Made by a program: the position numbers and the translations under genes. A stretch of DNA of 64,000 nucleotides from Bagarius yarrelli. Taxonomy: Eukaryota; Chordata; Actinopteri; Siluriformes; Sisoridae. Location of the stretch: NCBI GenBank assembly GCA_005784505.1, contig VCAZ01000037.1:720001-784000 (forward strand). The letters are read 5' to 3'. Below, one piece after another: positions 33,264-45,173 of the stretch (positions are counted from its first letter, which is position 1; each line of letters opens with the position of its first letter). Below the pieces are notes generated by a model. The model was not told the origin of the DNA. It made no database searches and was given only the letters and a program-made list of their open reading frames with translations.

Positions 33264-34115
33264 TCGTGACTGCTTGACAGAATTCTGAGAAGAATTTTAT
33301 TCCAGATGTGCTATGGGTGCAGAGGTAAAGGTCCCATTTCTTAGACATCAATGTCTGAGTGGTGACTGGCAAGCTATTGTGAGAGTATTGGCCAAAGGAG
33401 CGAGCGAGGGCACCTCTAGCTTGTAGAATCTTGCAAAAGTATTATGCTAAGACCAACCTGCGGCAAGGCAAATATCCTGAAGGAACATGCCTTTATTCCA
33501 CGCCCACGAGGACGCAATAGCTTTGTGGAGTGTGCTTTAATGCTGAAAGGGCAGTCCATGCCCCGAGTCGCATAAGCAGATCTGATGGCATTCATGATCC
33601 AATGGGAAAGTCTCTGCTTAGTGACCGCTTGCCCCCTCGTGCCGCCACTGTAGCAAACGAAGAGCTGATCAGATTGTCAAAAACTGGCTGTGCGGTCAAT
33701 ATAAGCTCTTAATGCTCTGACTGGGCTGACTGAGTCAGTTTCACACGCTAAAGAAGGCTCCATTAGAGCAGAGGCAACCGGCATCTGTGTCCTAAAGGGG
33801 TAGACAAGCACTTGGGCACATAATCGAGCTTGGAAAAAGCTTCCAGCACCAACTCCAGGTCCCAAGGAATAGGGAGGACGAGGGGGTGAAGCTGCAGAGC
33901 TCCTCTGAGAAATTTAATTTAAATTGCAGATTGATTGTTCATCTATGCGGGAACAAAAAACGGCGATGGCTGCTATGTACACTTTAAAAGTGGAGGGCAG
34001 GGAGCCGCTTTTCAGCGTGTGCGAAAGAAAAGCTGAGTATGCCTAACAGGGAGCAGCTGTTCGGGTCAAGGCTGGCTCCGCAACACCATTGAGCGAAGAC
34101 TTGCCACTTTTAATC
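33264..34115 (-). mobile_element. DIRS-type retroelement remnant (tyrosine recombinase)
   Basis: On the minus strand broken frames resemble a DIRS tyrosine recombinase: LPSTFKVYIAAIAV (about 33980), CETDSVSPVRALRAYIDRTA (about 33750-33690), SDQLFVCYSGGTRG (about 33670-33630), TKQRLSHWIMNAIRSAYATR (about 33620-33560) and KAHSTK (33536-33521), with a degenerate continuation to about 33400. The HxxR catalytic motif expected here ends in Lys (HSTK). No reverse transcriptase or RNase H part of DIRS is present. Stops and shifts make it inactive. Confidence 0.75.
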
Positions 34116-35044
34116 AATTTAGATTAATAGCTTTGCTGTTAATCAGCAGGTATGGGAATTTGTTGCTTAATAAGTTTTATAGCATTTTGTTTGTTTTTTA
34201 ATAGCACATTTAGCTATACTTCAGCTACTTAAAGTGTTGTAATGCTGTGACAAACTGTTACTTAACAATAAAAACATCACGTTGTTTAAACAAAGCATTT
34301 AAAAGTATAATAATGTTATTATGTAAAGTTCCTATTATTTATAGATGCATGATGATTACCAGTTAAAAAGCAGTTGCAGATGTGTTCCAAAAACAACTTT
34401 TAAATACTGAAGAGCAGGAAAATCCTTTGTGTTTCACCTTCCACCAAGGCTTCAGGATAAACTTTGGTAAGATGTGTTTTATTTGACACTGAAATCAAGG
34501 TTATGTTTTCACAGAATGTTCTTCATGGAATGATTATTGTATGTAGAAAGTGATGTATCACAAAGTTTTTTAAAGGCAGTGTCACTAATGTTTGATCCCA
34601 AAAATATAACAATATTATTTGTTGGTTGAATTGAAGATATATTTTAAATTACTAAACTGCATTCAGACCCAGATGCATGGTGACATTAATACAATGCTAA
34701 GTTTTAATCCAAACCATTATTTTGGTTGAGATTGATAATTCAATATTTAAAAATCTGTTGGATCAACAGTAAAGTTCTTAAGAAAGCTTACTGCACAGAC
34801 AGGTGGAGACAGGAATATTGAACTAACATTTATTTGGTGTCATTGACCTCAACATTAATGCGGAATGCTAATGGGTGTTATCCAATCAGCGGGGTGTTTA
34901 CAAATCATAATGGGCATTTTTAGCCGCTTTCTCTGATTTGTTCTAATTCACTACAGTCTTGGCTTGGGAGTTGGTCTTCAGGTAAAGCAGCTAAAAACAT
35001 CCATTGTAGTTTGAAAATGCCCAGTGATTAAGAAACACCCGTCC
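34116..35044. other. No recognised feature
   Basis: AT-rich, no long frame. Confidence 0.55.
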
Positions 35045-36655
35045 CCCTAATGAACTTGTTCCTAATCCTGTTTAACTTTGTAACTCCCAAAGAAAACCTC
35101 AACAACTTCAGCTCTGCCACTTCCAGCTCTGCCAACTATCCCTTCCTTTGTGCCACTGTATCAAAACCATACATCATAGCTGGTCTCACCACTGTTTTGT
35201 ACACCTTTCCTTTGATTCTAGTTGATACCACAGCTCTTCTCTTGGTACCCTGTCATATGCTTTCTCTAGCTCACAAAAACACAATGTAGCTCCCTACGAC
35301 CATCTCTGTACTTCTCTATCAAGATTCTCAGAGCAAAGATTGCATCTGTAGTGCTCTTTCTGGGCAAAAAGCCATACTGCTGCTCACAAATATCTACTAC
35401 ACTTCTTACCCTAGCTTCCACTACTCTTTCCCATACCATTATTGTATGAATCATTAACTTTATGCCTCTGTAGTTGTTGCAACTCTGCACATCACCCTTG
35501 TTCTTAAAGATAGGCACCATTACTCTCCTCCTCCATTCCTCAGGCATCTTCTCACTCACTAAAACAATTTAGCAAGAAATTCCACTGCTGCTTCTCCTAG
35601 ACATTTCCACACCCCTACCAGTATTCCATCAGGACCAACTGCCTTACCTCTTTTTATCCTTTTCAAAGCCATCCTAACTTCGCATGTATTAGTCTTTTGA
35701 ACTTCCTGCTCCACATTATTTACCTCTTCTACCCTTCCCTCTCATTTTTCTCATTCATCAACCCTTCAAAGACCTCCTTCCATCTTCTCTGTACACTCTT
35801 CTCACTCGTGAGTACCTTTGCATCTCCATCCTTAATAACCCTAACCATCTGCATATCATTCCCACCTCGATCCCTCTGCCTTGCTAACCTGTACAGGTCC
35901 TTCTCTCCATCTCTAGTGTCTAACCTAGTTTACAACTCATCATATGCCTTCTGCTTGGCCTTAGCCACTTCCCATTTTCATTCTTTGCCGCAAATCCTTG
36001 TATTCCTGTCTACTTTCCCTAGTCCTTTCCATGTCCCACTTTTTCTTGGCTATCCTCTCCCTCTGTATACTATCGTAAACTTCCTCATTCCACCACCAAG
36101 TCTCCTTATCTTCTTTCCTCCTTCCATATGACACACCCTTTTTTTTCTGTCTCCCTGATCACTTCTGCTGTAGTTTGTCATTTATCTAGAAACACTAACT
36201 GACCGCCCAGAGCCTGTTTTAACTCCTGTCTAAATTCTTCACAGTATTCGTTCTTTTTCAGCTTCCACCACTTGGTTTTCTTCTCTACCTTTGATCTTTT
36301 CTTCTACCAGACACCCAGACAAACATCTTAATCCTACACATCACTATTTCATGCTGTCTGGCTACACTCTCTCCCACCACAACTGTACAGTCACTAATCT
36401 CTTTCACATTGCTTCATCTACATAAGATGTAATCTACCTGTGTGTTTCTTTCTCTGCTTTTATAAATCACTATATAGCAGTTGTTGTTAACCCGGGCCTT
36501 GACTGATCCGGTATGAAATTTCTACGGATGATTCGCATATTTAGATTTGGCAAAGTTTTATGTCGGATGCTTTTCCTGATACAACCCTTTCTATTTATCC
36601 TGGCTTGGGACTGGCACCAAAGTCACTGTCTTGTGACCTCTGTGGCTAGATTAGG
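35045..36655 (-). mobile_element. RTE-like LINE, internally deleted, with 5' end
   Basis: The 5' end (36655-36489) matches 3310-3150. The linker and reverse-transcriptase start are at about 36170-35540. The frame 35559-35266 carries MPEEWRRRVMVPIFKNKGDV, the NYRGIKLM segment, CEQQYGFLPRKSTTDAIFAL and HCVFV. After that the palm is deleted and a C-terminal piece follows down to 35045. Most of the endonuclease is also lost near 36480. Confidence 0.84.
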
Positions 36656-37594
36656 TGCATCCTATATACTCGATATATTTACACTTTTCTGGAACAATTT
36701 TAAATAATCATGCATCCACTTTATTTTTTGCCTTTTCCTTTGTTTTACAAGCTTGTATTTGTGTTTGTAATGTATTATGGGCTGTAATTGGGTACACTGA
36801 TTAAAGTGTTATAAATAAACCATATATTTTCCTACCCACTTAAAGTGCACCGGAAAATTTCCAAGTTTTAATGTCTGATTATAAAAACAGATTTATTAAG
36901 TGTGCACAGGTTATGTACCTATACAATACAAAGGCTTGAAATAATGCTCGAGTATTGATATTTTAATTTATAAAAACATATTCTATCAATCACTTCTATC
37001 CTTATTTTTTATTTTTATTGTCCCTGTTTCTTGTATCCTAGAAAAGAAAAGGAAGGGAGGATGCACGTCAGTTTCAAATACCCAGGTGTATCTGATTTCT
37101 CTTTAAGAGAAAATCACAGCTGCCTCTAATCCAGTCTTGTTTGTTGAACTGCCTTTAACTGCTTTTGCATGTATCTTTATTTGGGTAGTTTTTGTGTGTT
37201 TGAATTGTACTATTACTGAATATAAGTAAACACATTAATTGAATATGTTTGTATAAATATTTGTTTCTACATCTTAATAATGTGCATCATGATTTTATCT
37301 TTAGATTTTGATTTACTCTTTAGATGTCTTGCAAGGCATTCAGTAGGAGGGATTAGAGCTGATGAGGACAGATAATTAAAGAAATAAGAGGCACTCCTTA
37401 ATAGTGGTGACACTGATCATACTTTGAGTTACACATAGTCCACTGCATACCTTCTTAACATAAAATTTGATTCGGCCCTTCTCCTATTTGCAATTTTAAC
37501 AAGTGATCTTTCATATATTCCTGCATTACTATCAAGTTTGTCGTATGAAAGGGTTCATGATAAAAAAAACTAATTGCTTATTGCACTAACTGTA
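36656..37594. other. No recognised feature
   Basis: AT-rich, without long frames or recognised repeats. Confidence 0.55.
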
Positions 37595-37735
37595 AAAGCA
37601 CTTACCTGCCATGTGGAAGGCCCAGGTCCGATACCCGGTTGCATTAGGAAGGGCATCCAGTGTAAAAGCATGCCAAATCAAATATGCAGGTCACTAAAAT
37701 ATGATCCGATGTGGCGAACCCGAACAGGATCAGCC
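37595..37735 (+). mobile_element. SINE with RTE-type 3' tail
   Basis: A tRNA-like B box (AGGTCCGATACCC, about 37625-37637) is followed by AGGAAGGGCATCCAGTGTAA and a 3' end GATGTGGCGAACCCGAACAG, close to the 3' end of fish RTE LINEs. This suggests a SINE that borrows RTE machinery. Confidence 0.6.
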
Positions 37736-38457
37736 AAATGTACATTTAGTGTCATGATACTAAAACATGTTCTAATTAACTGTACATGTGTTTTAAACAT
37801 AAAATTTAGTTTAAAACTCTTATATGTAACTGTTTGAGAATTGAATTGACGTGGTTTTGAATGATATGCTTGTTTTTTCATAGATACCCACCCAAAGACA
37901 CAGCCAAGGTGCGGGCTGCAGTTAAAAGTATGAGCTGCCCACTGAGGAATGGTTAACATACGAATCTGCTAGACACCTTGTAAGTCAAAGTAAGTATATA
38001 AGTTCAAAATAAGTAAAAATTTAAAGTAAAATCTTTTGTCTTACAGCTGTTACACTAATAAAATTCAACATACAGGCACATATGAAGAAGCTGAGAAAAG
38101 TTTGAAAAGATATCTATAGGAAAACTGTGACACAACTTTTGTGCACTCTAACGAAGAAATAGTAAAGTTTTATAAAAAGAAAATCCAGAAAACTCTTAAA
38201 ATGCCTTTTCATTAACTTCAGAAGGAACAGAATTTAAAAAGCGGGAAATAAAATGAACATTATGTAAATTACCAGATGTATCTAAAATGTGCTCCTCCTA
38301 TTAGACCCAATCCTGTCTACAACAAAACATTAGAAGGTACAGAAGATGAAGTTAAAAAAGAAATCTCTGCCTCTTCAAGAATTTTATTTCCAGTTATAAC
38401 AGTGACTGAAGTGTACAGACTCATTTATGTGAACAAACAAATGCTAATTGTCTACAT
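37736..38457. other. No recognised gene
   Basis: A 61-codon frame at 38276-38461 and neighbours show no family resemblance I recognise. Confidence 0.5.
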
Positions 38458-40235
38458 TTAATTCAATTTATTTGTAAAGCGCTTTTAACAATTGACATTG
38501 TCTTAAAACAGCTTTACACAGAATGTAGTAGCAATGAAAAGTGTAGGTTTGTCCCTAATGAGCAAGCCGGGGGCAAGGAAAAACTTCCTGACACCACATG
38601 TTATTATTAATTACAACAAATTGTAATGATCTAATGTAATGCAAAATTGTAGAGTTGGGCTAGTGGAGCAGAGTGAGTCCCAGTCCATCCTTGAAGCTCC
38701 TTGAAATCGAGGAAAGGGGCAAAGGGGCAGAAACCTGGTCACTGATCCCTCAGGATCTCCCTATGAAGGTCTACCAGTAATACCTTGGGATGGGTATAAA
38801 AGGGAAAAGGTGGAGAAAATTAGCGTAGTTCATAGTATTAGCAGGTAGTAGCTGATAATGTGCCTTTAATCAGATATACTTGAGCATAATATTATGGGAT
38901 ATGTAATGTGTATGCCTGACTAAAGAGATATGTCTTTAATCTTATTTTAAATTGGGAGACTGTGTCTGAAACCCGAACATTGTCAGGTAGGCCATTCCAT
39001 AATTTGTAAAAAAAGCTCTACCTCCTTTTGTGGACTTTGCTATTCTGGGGGACTACTACAGTAGTCCAGAAGATTGAGATCTTTAGGAGCGTTTTAGAAG
39101 ACTAGTTAGGTGCATTGGAGCCAAAAACTATTTAATGCCTTATAAGTACATAGCAATATTTTGTAATCAATCATAAATTTAACAGGTAGCCAATGCAAGG
39201 ATGATAATATTGGAGTTTTGTGATTATATTTTCTAGACCTGGTGAGAACTCTGGCAGCTGTGTTTTGAACTAGCTGTAGCTAGTTTACCAAGGATGTAGG
39301 GCAACCACCCAGTAATGCTTAACAATAGTCTAATCTAGAGGTTATGAATGCATGAACTAGCCTTTCTGCATCAGATACAGATAAATTGTTTCTAATCTTG
39401 AAAATATTTCTAAGGTGGAAGAAAGCTGTTTTAGTAATATTGGATAAATGGCCATCAAAAGACAAATTGCTGTCTAATATTATACCCAGGTCTTTTACTG
39501 ATGAGATAGTAGTGATAGTAGGTTGAAGTGTAAGTGCTCCTGTGTGCTGGTTTTTGGACCAATATGTAACATTTTAGTCTTATCAGGGTTTAAGAATTAA
39601 TCAATAACTCAATAATAGAAGATTATTAGTCATCCAAGCTTTTATGGCATATTGAAAAATTTTCAATATACATGCTTTATATTAAATATATATTTATATT
39701 TATATTTATAAGACTGATCCTTGTGGGACCCCATATTTTACCGGATTTACACTGGCTAGTTCTCCAATTAAATCTACAAAATGGTATCGATCAGACAAGT
39801 ATGATTTAAACCATTTTAATGCTTGTCCCTGGATAATTATATAAGCGGTCTATTAGGATGTCATGATGTAAAGTATCGAATGCAGCACTAAGACCAAGTA
39901 AAACTAATATAGAGATATAGCCTTGGTCTGAAGCTGAAAAAAATAGGTCATTTGTCATTTTAACTAGCACAGTTTCTGTACTATGCTGTGGCCTAAACCT
40001 GAAAATACTGAATACTGAAATTATTGGAGTATTGTTTTTATTTAGAAAGGAGCATATTTGACCAGACGCAACTTTTTCTAGTATTTTAGACATAAATGGA
40101 AGGTTAGAAATTGTTCTGTAGTTTAATAATTCATTTGGATCTAGATTCGTTTTTTAATCAAAGGTTAAAAAAGTGATAATTTGAGAGGTTTTGGTACATG
40201 ACCTAAATTTAGCGAGGCATTAATTATGTTCATAG
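38458..40235 (-). mobile_element. L2-like LINE, 5'-truncated by ERV-A
   Basis: The 3' tail on the minus strand (AAAGCGCTTTACAAATAAAT at about 38466-38485) marks the 3' end. The reverse-transcriptase region lies at 40093-39806 with RPQHSTETVLVKMTNDLFF, a DLSAAFDTLHHD-like motif (D changed to G) and HDILIDRL. Coding homology continues to about 40232 (NASLNLGHVPKPLK) and stops at the ERV-A LTR. Stops and indels throughout. Confidence 0.8.
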
Positions 40236-41195
40236 GGATGATGAAAAGGAGAAAGATAGGGGTGAAGAAAAGGAGAAAGAATGGATGAAATAGAAGATTC
40301 GTTGGAAGAAAACTTGTGGTGACAGTATGGGTAGAGGAGACACACTGTTTATTGGAACCTGTAACAAACTCCAAAGAAAATGTTTAACCCCAGTAGCGGT
40401 GGGGTTGGGTACCAGCTAGTGATATCGGGAAAAGACCACAGTGTCGGTTTGAGTTCTGACATTGTAGGTTTGGGAAGAAAAGACTAGACGCACAGGTGTG
40501 GTATTTTCATCCAGAGTGCGTAGATCGATGAGACGGGCCAGAAAAACACCCCAGTCAAGCAAACCAGTTAAGAACGCCACAGCCATCGGCTGTATTCCCT
40601 ACATTTAGCAGTTAAACAAGCTAGAGAGAGAAAGAGAGAAAAGATTTTAAAGTAATAAAGTACCACTGGTCATGATTTCCTATACAATACAGTCTTAGAA
40701 TAGATAAGTAATTATAAACTATGTGAACAACTGAGTGCTAAATTAAAAGAATCATTAAAGAAATTTGGTGATTCGAGAGTAAACTGACAAATCATGAAAT
40801 GATTAGACTAAATAGGACTAAATTGTAAAATATAACTTAAAAAAAATATATATATAAAACTTCTATAAAAGAGGCCAGTAAATAAAATTAAATTTATGCA
40901 TTGTCAGCAGATAAATGTTAAAAGTTAAAAAAAATTCACAGCGAAATGGTTTTAGTTTTAGGTTGCAGGTAAGCCAAGTGTGAAAAAAAGGCTTTTTATA
41001 TTGACGACATCTTTTTTAATATTAACAGGAAGTCAAACTTGACTTTAATAGGAAATTATCTCACAATGAGAGAATTACATCACAATGCAACCCAAATCAT
41101 AAGGAATAGTTACCTTACAATGTATCTTACATCACAATCTACAATTACATCATTCTGAAATAAGGGTAATGTAAATCACAAAGGAGAGATAAAGT
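40236..41195 (+). repeat. ERV-A 5' LTR, partial
   Basis: It matches 48980-49955 over nearly its whole length at roughly 85-90 percent by eye. It lacks the first about 340 bases of the 3' LTR (replaced by an L2-like LINE) and the last about 290 bases, which contain the TATA box. Confidence 0.75.
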
Positions 41196-41900
41196 GAAGT
41201 ATTGGTGCATCACTGCTATTAGAGCAGGCTGAGACCCAAGTGTGAGGAGAATATTGAGTAAATTGTGTTACGAAGCGTCACCACAGTGAATGCAGAGTGG
41301 CAGGCTGTGGGGTGGGATCTGTAAATTATTGGAATGTTGAGTGAGACAGTAGCTCTAATTGGGGTGTTGGCTATTGTATAGGCATAGCTAGAAAGTTTTG
41401 GGGCTATTTTGTGGATTATTAGGATGATAGAGAGGCAGGCTAAGAAGGAATAGAGGTAAGTATACACCCACACACATACACATAATATCCCCTCTAACAC
41501 GTACTAACCTACATATACACACTAACCCCTACTAACCCATACTAAGAAACATACATGTATAACTACATTAAAGGATAGATAAGGAGAGGCTAAGGCCAGA
41601 ATAAGAGTGAGTGTGAGTGTTGGATGGCATTACTGGATTTAGAGATAGAAACCAGAAGAATAAGAAAACATTTTTGGGAAGAGAGAACTTACAAAGATTG
41701 TAACAGTGTTGAGAGGTGGCAAACAGAGAAATACATTTCTGATAAATTGGGGGCTTTAACTAGATTTGATTAGAGTTTATTCACATTAAAAAATACATTT
41801 CCAGAAAAGAGTGGTACAAAGCAATGGTATGAGTAATTTAAAAAACCTAGCTTAGTAGGTCCTATACTGTGTACCCTGTTAGAAGCTCCTCAGCCTAGCC
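41196..41900 (+). other. ERV-A leader region, unassigned
   Basis: No homology to the 3' LTR end is seen. A 93-codon minus-strand frame (41500-41219) is hydrophobic, but no family was recognised. The stretch may be an insertion or a diverged leader/gag start. Confidence 0.4.
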
Positions 41901-43180
41901 AAGTGACATTTAATACTCACACTAAGATAATCCACAAACAGCAACAAATGGCTAAAAAAGGGAGAACAGAAGTAAGACACAATATAGAACTGCAGAAAGC
42001 AGCAATAAATACTTCGGCATTGTACTTGAGGTACTTGACTTCATGCAAGGACTGATAAATCTAAGAGGGGTCGTGTAGAGGAAGAACATGTCTTTTTTTT
42101 TAAATGCACATGCAGACACAGTATCAAAAGAAAAGAGATGAAAAAAATTATGGTGACACAGAGGATGACCAATGTACACAGTATCCTCTACTATTAAAAG
42201 GAGAAAAACATCATTAAGTTTCCTGGGCATTATGGATGTACCAGGTTTTATAAACCGACTGCCAAATGTCTGTGGAGCCTAGAAATGAATAACACGATTT
42301 GAGGAATGTAGGGGATGTGAAAGCGATACTATCCCAAGTATTGGGAAAAGCCAGAATGGCTGAAATATGTCACCAAGCTGGATAAAAAGGAACGGCGGAC
42401 GACCCTTGGGGCTCTACAGAAACAGCATCCTGTATGCACTGAGAGCTACCTACCCAACAAACGCTGATCCAGAACAGGTGGAAAAACTTAAACTGTAAGA
42501 CAATGAAGGTGTTGCTTAGTTTATCCTTAAACTAAAGAGTGCATGGGGAGAAGAGATGGGTGCCCGCTGGAATGAAACAACTGCAAGTGAAGCATTATTC
42601 AGGCTGATGCTGAAAAGAGCACTACTCACAGAAGTGCAAGATTAACTGGAAAAAGTAGTAAGGCTAAGTTCAATGCCCTGGGCTAAATTTTAAAGCTAAT
42701 GTGATCCATTATACACTATAACTACACTGAAAGAAAGAGAAAAAAACAAGAAAAGCAGCAGAAAACTTATTAGTGCCACTTCATAAAGCCAAACTGGGAG
42801 AGCTGACACGAAACAAACAAGAACTACAAAAGAAGAAGAAAGAAGGAGCGGCCCTCGTGGTGGCAGAACCTCAAATACAGAGAGCAGCACCACCAACACC
42901 ACAAAGCTTGAACCAAGCAGTACCTCAACTGCCAGTTATGTACCAAACATCACCGTATCAAGTGCTGATGGCACCTGGAGGGTATCAAATGGTTGGGGCA
43001 AGATGCTGGAATTGTAATGACCCACGACGTTTGATGAGAAACTGCCCATACATGCAAAATGATACACAAGGAAGACCAAATATGGGTCCCTAAGAAATAA
43101 AAACCCAAGCACAAAATCAACAAGGAACAAGAAACTGGACTAGCCAAAGGATGGGTCCACGAAGAAGAACACCAGTGAAC
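41900..43180 (+). pseudogene. ERV-A gag remnant
   Basis: Aligned by eye with ERV-B gag (52945-52000, reversed). It is interrupted by many stops and a few shifts. The only longer frame, 42773-43093, has a Gln/Lys-rich linker, a proline-rich part and one zinc knuckle at 43004-43045. In the knuckle C-x2-C-x4-H-x4-C the His is replaced by Arg. Confidence 0.78.
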
Positions 43181-43184
43181 AGTA

Positions 43185-43490
43185 CCATTCCTGATTGACA
43201 CAGGCACAACATTTACTAGTAAAGGTAAAGAAGGCTCTAAGCTTTCCCTCTCCCATAGATCAATAAAAACAGTGGGCTTCTTGGGAAAAACACTGACATT
43301 ACAATTCACAGAGCCTCAAGATATAACAATTATAGGACTTACAGTACAATCACCCTTACTTTATTCACCAGATGTGCCAGCAAACTTACTAGGAAGAGAT
43401 GTACTCAGCTTAACAAAAACACATTGTGGTCGAAGTGGTTATTTCGAGAAAAAGAAAATGAACATTGTACATTTGACAAAGTATACTGGA
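43185..43490 (+). pseudogene. ERV-A retropepsin (protease) remnant
   Basis: The active-site motif LIDTGTT is near 43192-43212 and the C-terminal NLLGRD motif near 43384-43401. A frame offset separates the two, so no intact protease can be read. Confidence 0.8.
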
Positions 43491-43879
43491 TAGAACTGGA
43501 AGAAAGGAGAACATCAAACCATGGCTAACATATATGCGACCGGACTGCAGAGAAGCAAGAGATCCCTGGCACTGCACACTAATGTGTGATAAAGGAGGAC
43601 AAAATGAAAAAATATGACTGGCTATAGACTGGTTAGGCAGAATGCCAGACATACAATATAAAGATATCTGACATCATAGTTGGACAACAAGGAGTGGCAG
43701 CACGAACTGAACTACCACCAGAAATCAAATACTGGTATCAAGTACAAAATGCTGCTCCTCATGTCACCCTGATGATTGGGCAAGGTTTTGAATATAAAGA
43801 TTCAGGACAGGTGAGAGAGTGGACACCAACAATTAACCCATACATACACCTATAGCCAGAAAAAAGTATCCTAGAATAT

Positions 43880-44470
43880 GACAGGTCACCACAGAATGCA
43901 TGATAGCCACACAAGTGATGGTTAGCAGGGAAGTAGGGATGCAGACAGAGATAGAAATAGAAGCAGACAAAACAGACAAATGTGAAAAGAGAAAGAAGAA
44001 GCTATTTTATCAGAGGCAATATCCACTATCAAAACAAGCATTGGATGGCATCCGGTCTTACAATAGAAGGTTTAGTGGAGGCATTTAGTGGAGTTCTGAT
44101 GCCCACTAGAAGCCCTTGCAACACTCCAATTTTTCCAGTGAGAAAACCAAATTCAGATAAATGGCGTTAAGTACATGATTTGAAACCAGTAAATCAAGTG
44201 GTAGTGGCAGAGAAACTCCAGGTGGTACCAGATCCACATACTTTATTGTCAAATATTTCAGATGGAACTAAATGGCTACTAAATGGTACGCCGTGATAGA
44301 TTTATGCTCAGCCTTTTTTTTAGCATTCCATTGCACCCTGAGTCACAATCCCTGTTTGCATTTAATTATGAGGAAAAAACAGTACACTTATACCATATTA
44401 CCAAAACCAGGGTTTAGTGAATATGCGATTTTGCCTTAAAAGTACAAACCACTGAGAGAGATGATCAAAG
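43880..44470 (+). pseudogene. ERV-A reverse transcriptase, N-terminal remnant
   Basis: Fingers-region motifs are readable in pieces: QYPLSKQALDGI near 44010-44050, IEGLVEA near 44063-44085, PCNTPIFPVRKPNSDKWR near 44113-44167 and a DLKPVNQVV segment near 44179-44205. A stop follows KWR. A YxDD palm motif was not found. Confidence 0.8.
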
Positions 44471-44800
44471 CGGCAGATCAGACTAAACCGAGTGCCTCTC
44501 TAACTTGGACTACAGAGGGATCTTTTGAATTGATTATAAAGTGCATGAGCTTCAGCTCCAGCGCTGGCTAATCCACATTACAGTAAAACATTTAAATTAT
44601 AGGTATCAGAAAGAAAAGGGTTTGCTTCAGCAATTATGACACAGCAAAAACCAGGAATGAGAAAACAACCCATTGCTTATTTCAGTACAGCACTGGATAA
44701 CGCGGAGAATGCATGCCACTATGCTTCCGTGCTGAAGCGGTCGCAGCATTTGTATATGAAAAAGCGTCAACCATTACTATGGGTCAAAATTTATGTGCAG
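44455..44800 (+). pseudogene. ERV-A RT connection / RNase H start, remnant
   Basis: Segments similar to ERV-B 51096-50869 (KAADQTKPSA, QQKPGMRKQPIAYFSTALD) are spread over two or three frames with stops. The catalytic part of RNase H is missing. Confidence 0.7.
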
Positions 44801-45165
44801 GGAGGTGATCCCAAAATTTAAAATTCCAAACAAATTAAGTTCAGGCAATGGAGCACATTTCATAAATGACTTAATTAAGGCAATTGCAGAGGCACTTTGC
44901 ATGAAAAGACACATGGGGTGTGTCTATCATCCCCAGTCACAAGGAATGGTAAAAAGAGCCAATGGGGTATTGAAAGAGAAAATTGCAAAAAAATCTGTGT
45001 AGACACAATGCGTACACAAAACTAACCGAAACACACATTTAACCCCACATGAAATGTTAACAGGTCGTCCAATGTTTGTTCCAGTGATATGGGAACCTTA
45101 TCAGACAGACCAGGTCCCTCAAATAGAGGAGACCCAGCACAACACACACGAGCAAAAACAAAGCA
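44793..45165 (+). pseudogene. ERV-A integrase C-terminal remnant
   Basis: The core motif KLSSGNGAHFINDLIKAI carries Gly where the family has the second catalytic Asp (SSDNG). It is followed by YHPQSQGMVKRANGVLKEKI, where Lys replaces the catalytic Glu of the MVERAN motif. The downstream LTPHEMLTGRP is intact. The first half of the integrase is absent. The Rex1 insertion begins about 10 bases after the last recognisable codon. Confidence 0.82.
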
Positions 45166-45173
45166 AAAAAAAA

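Noticed and set aside
33530..33712. 60-codon plus-strand frame
   Set aside because: Antisense shadow of the DIRS recombinase relic.
41219..41500. Mitochondrial insertion (numt) suggested by the hydrophobic 93-codon frame
   Set aside because: No mitochondrial protein could be recognised in any frame. Left as unassigned.
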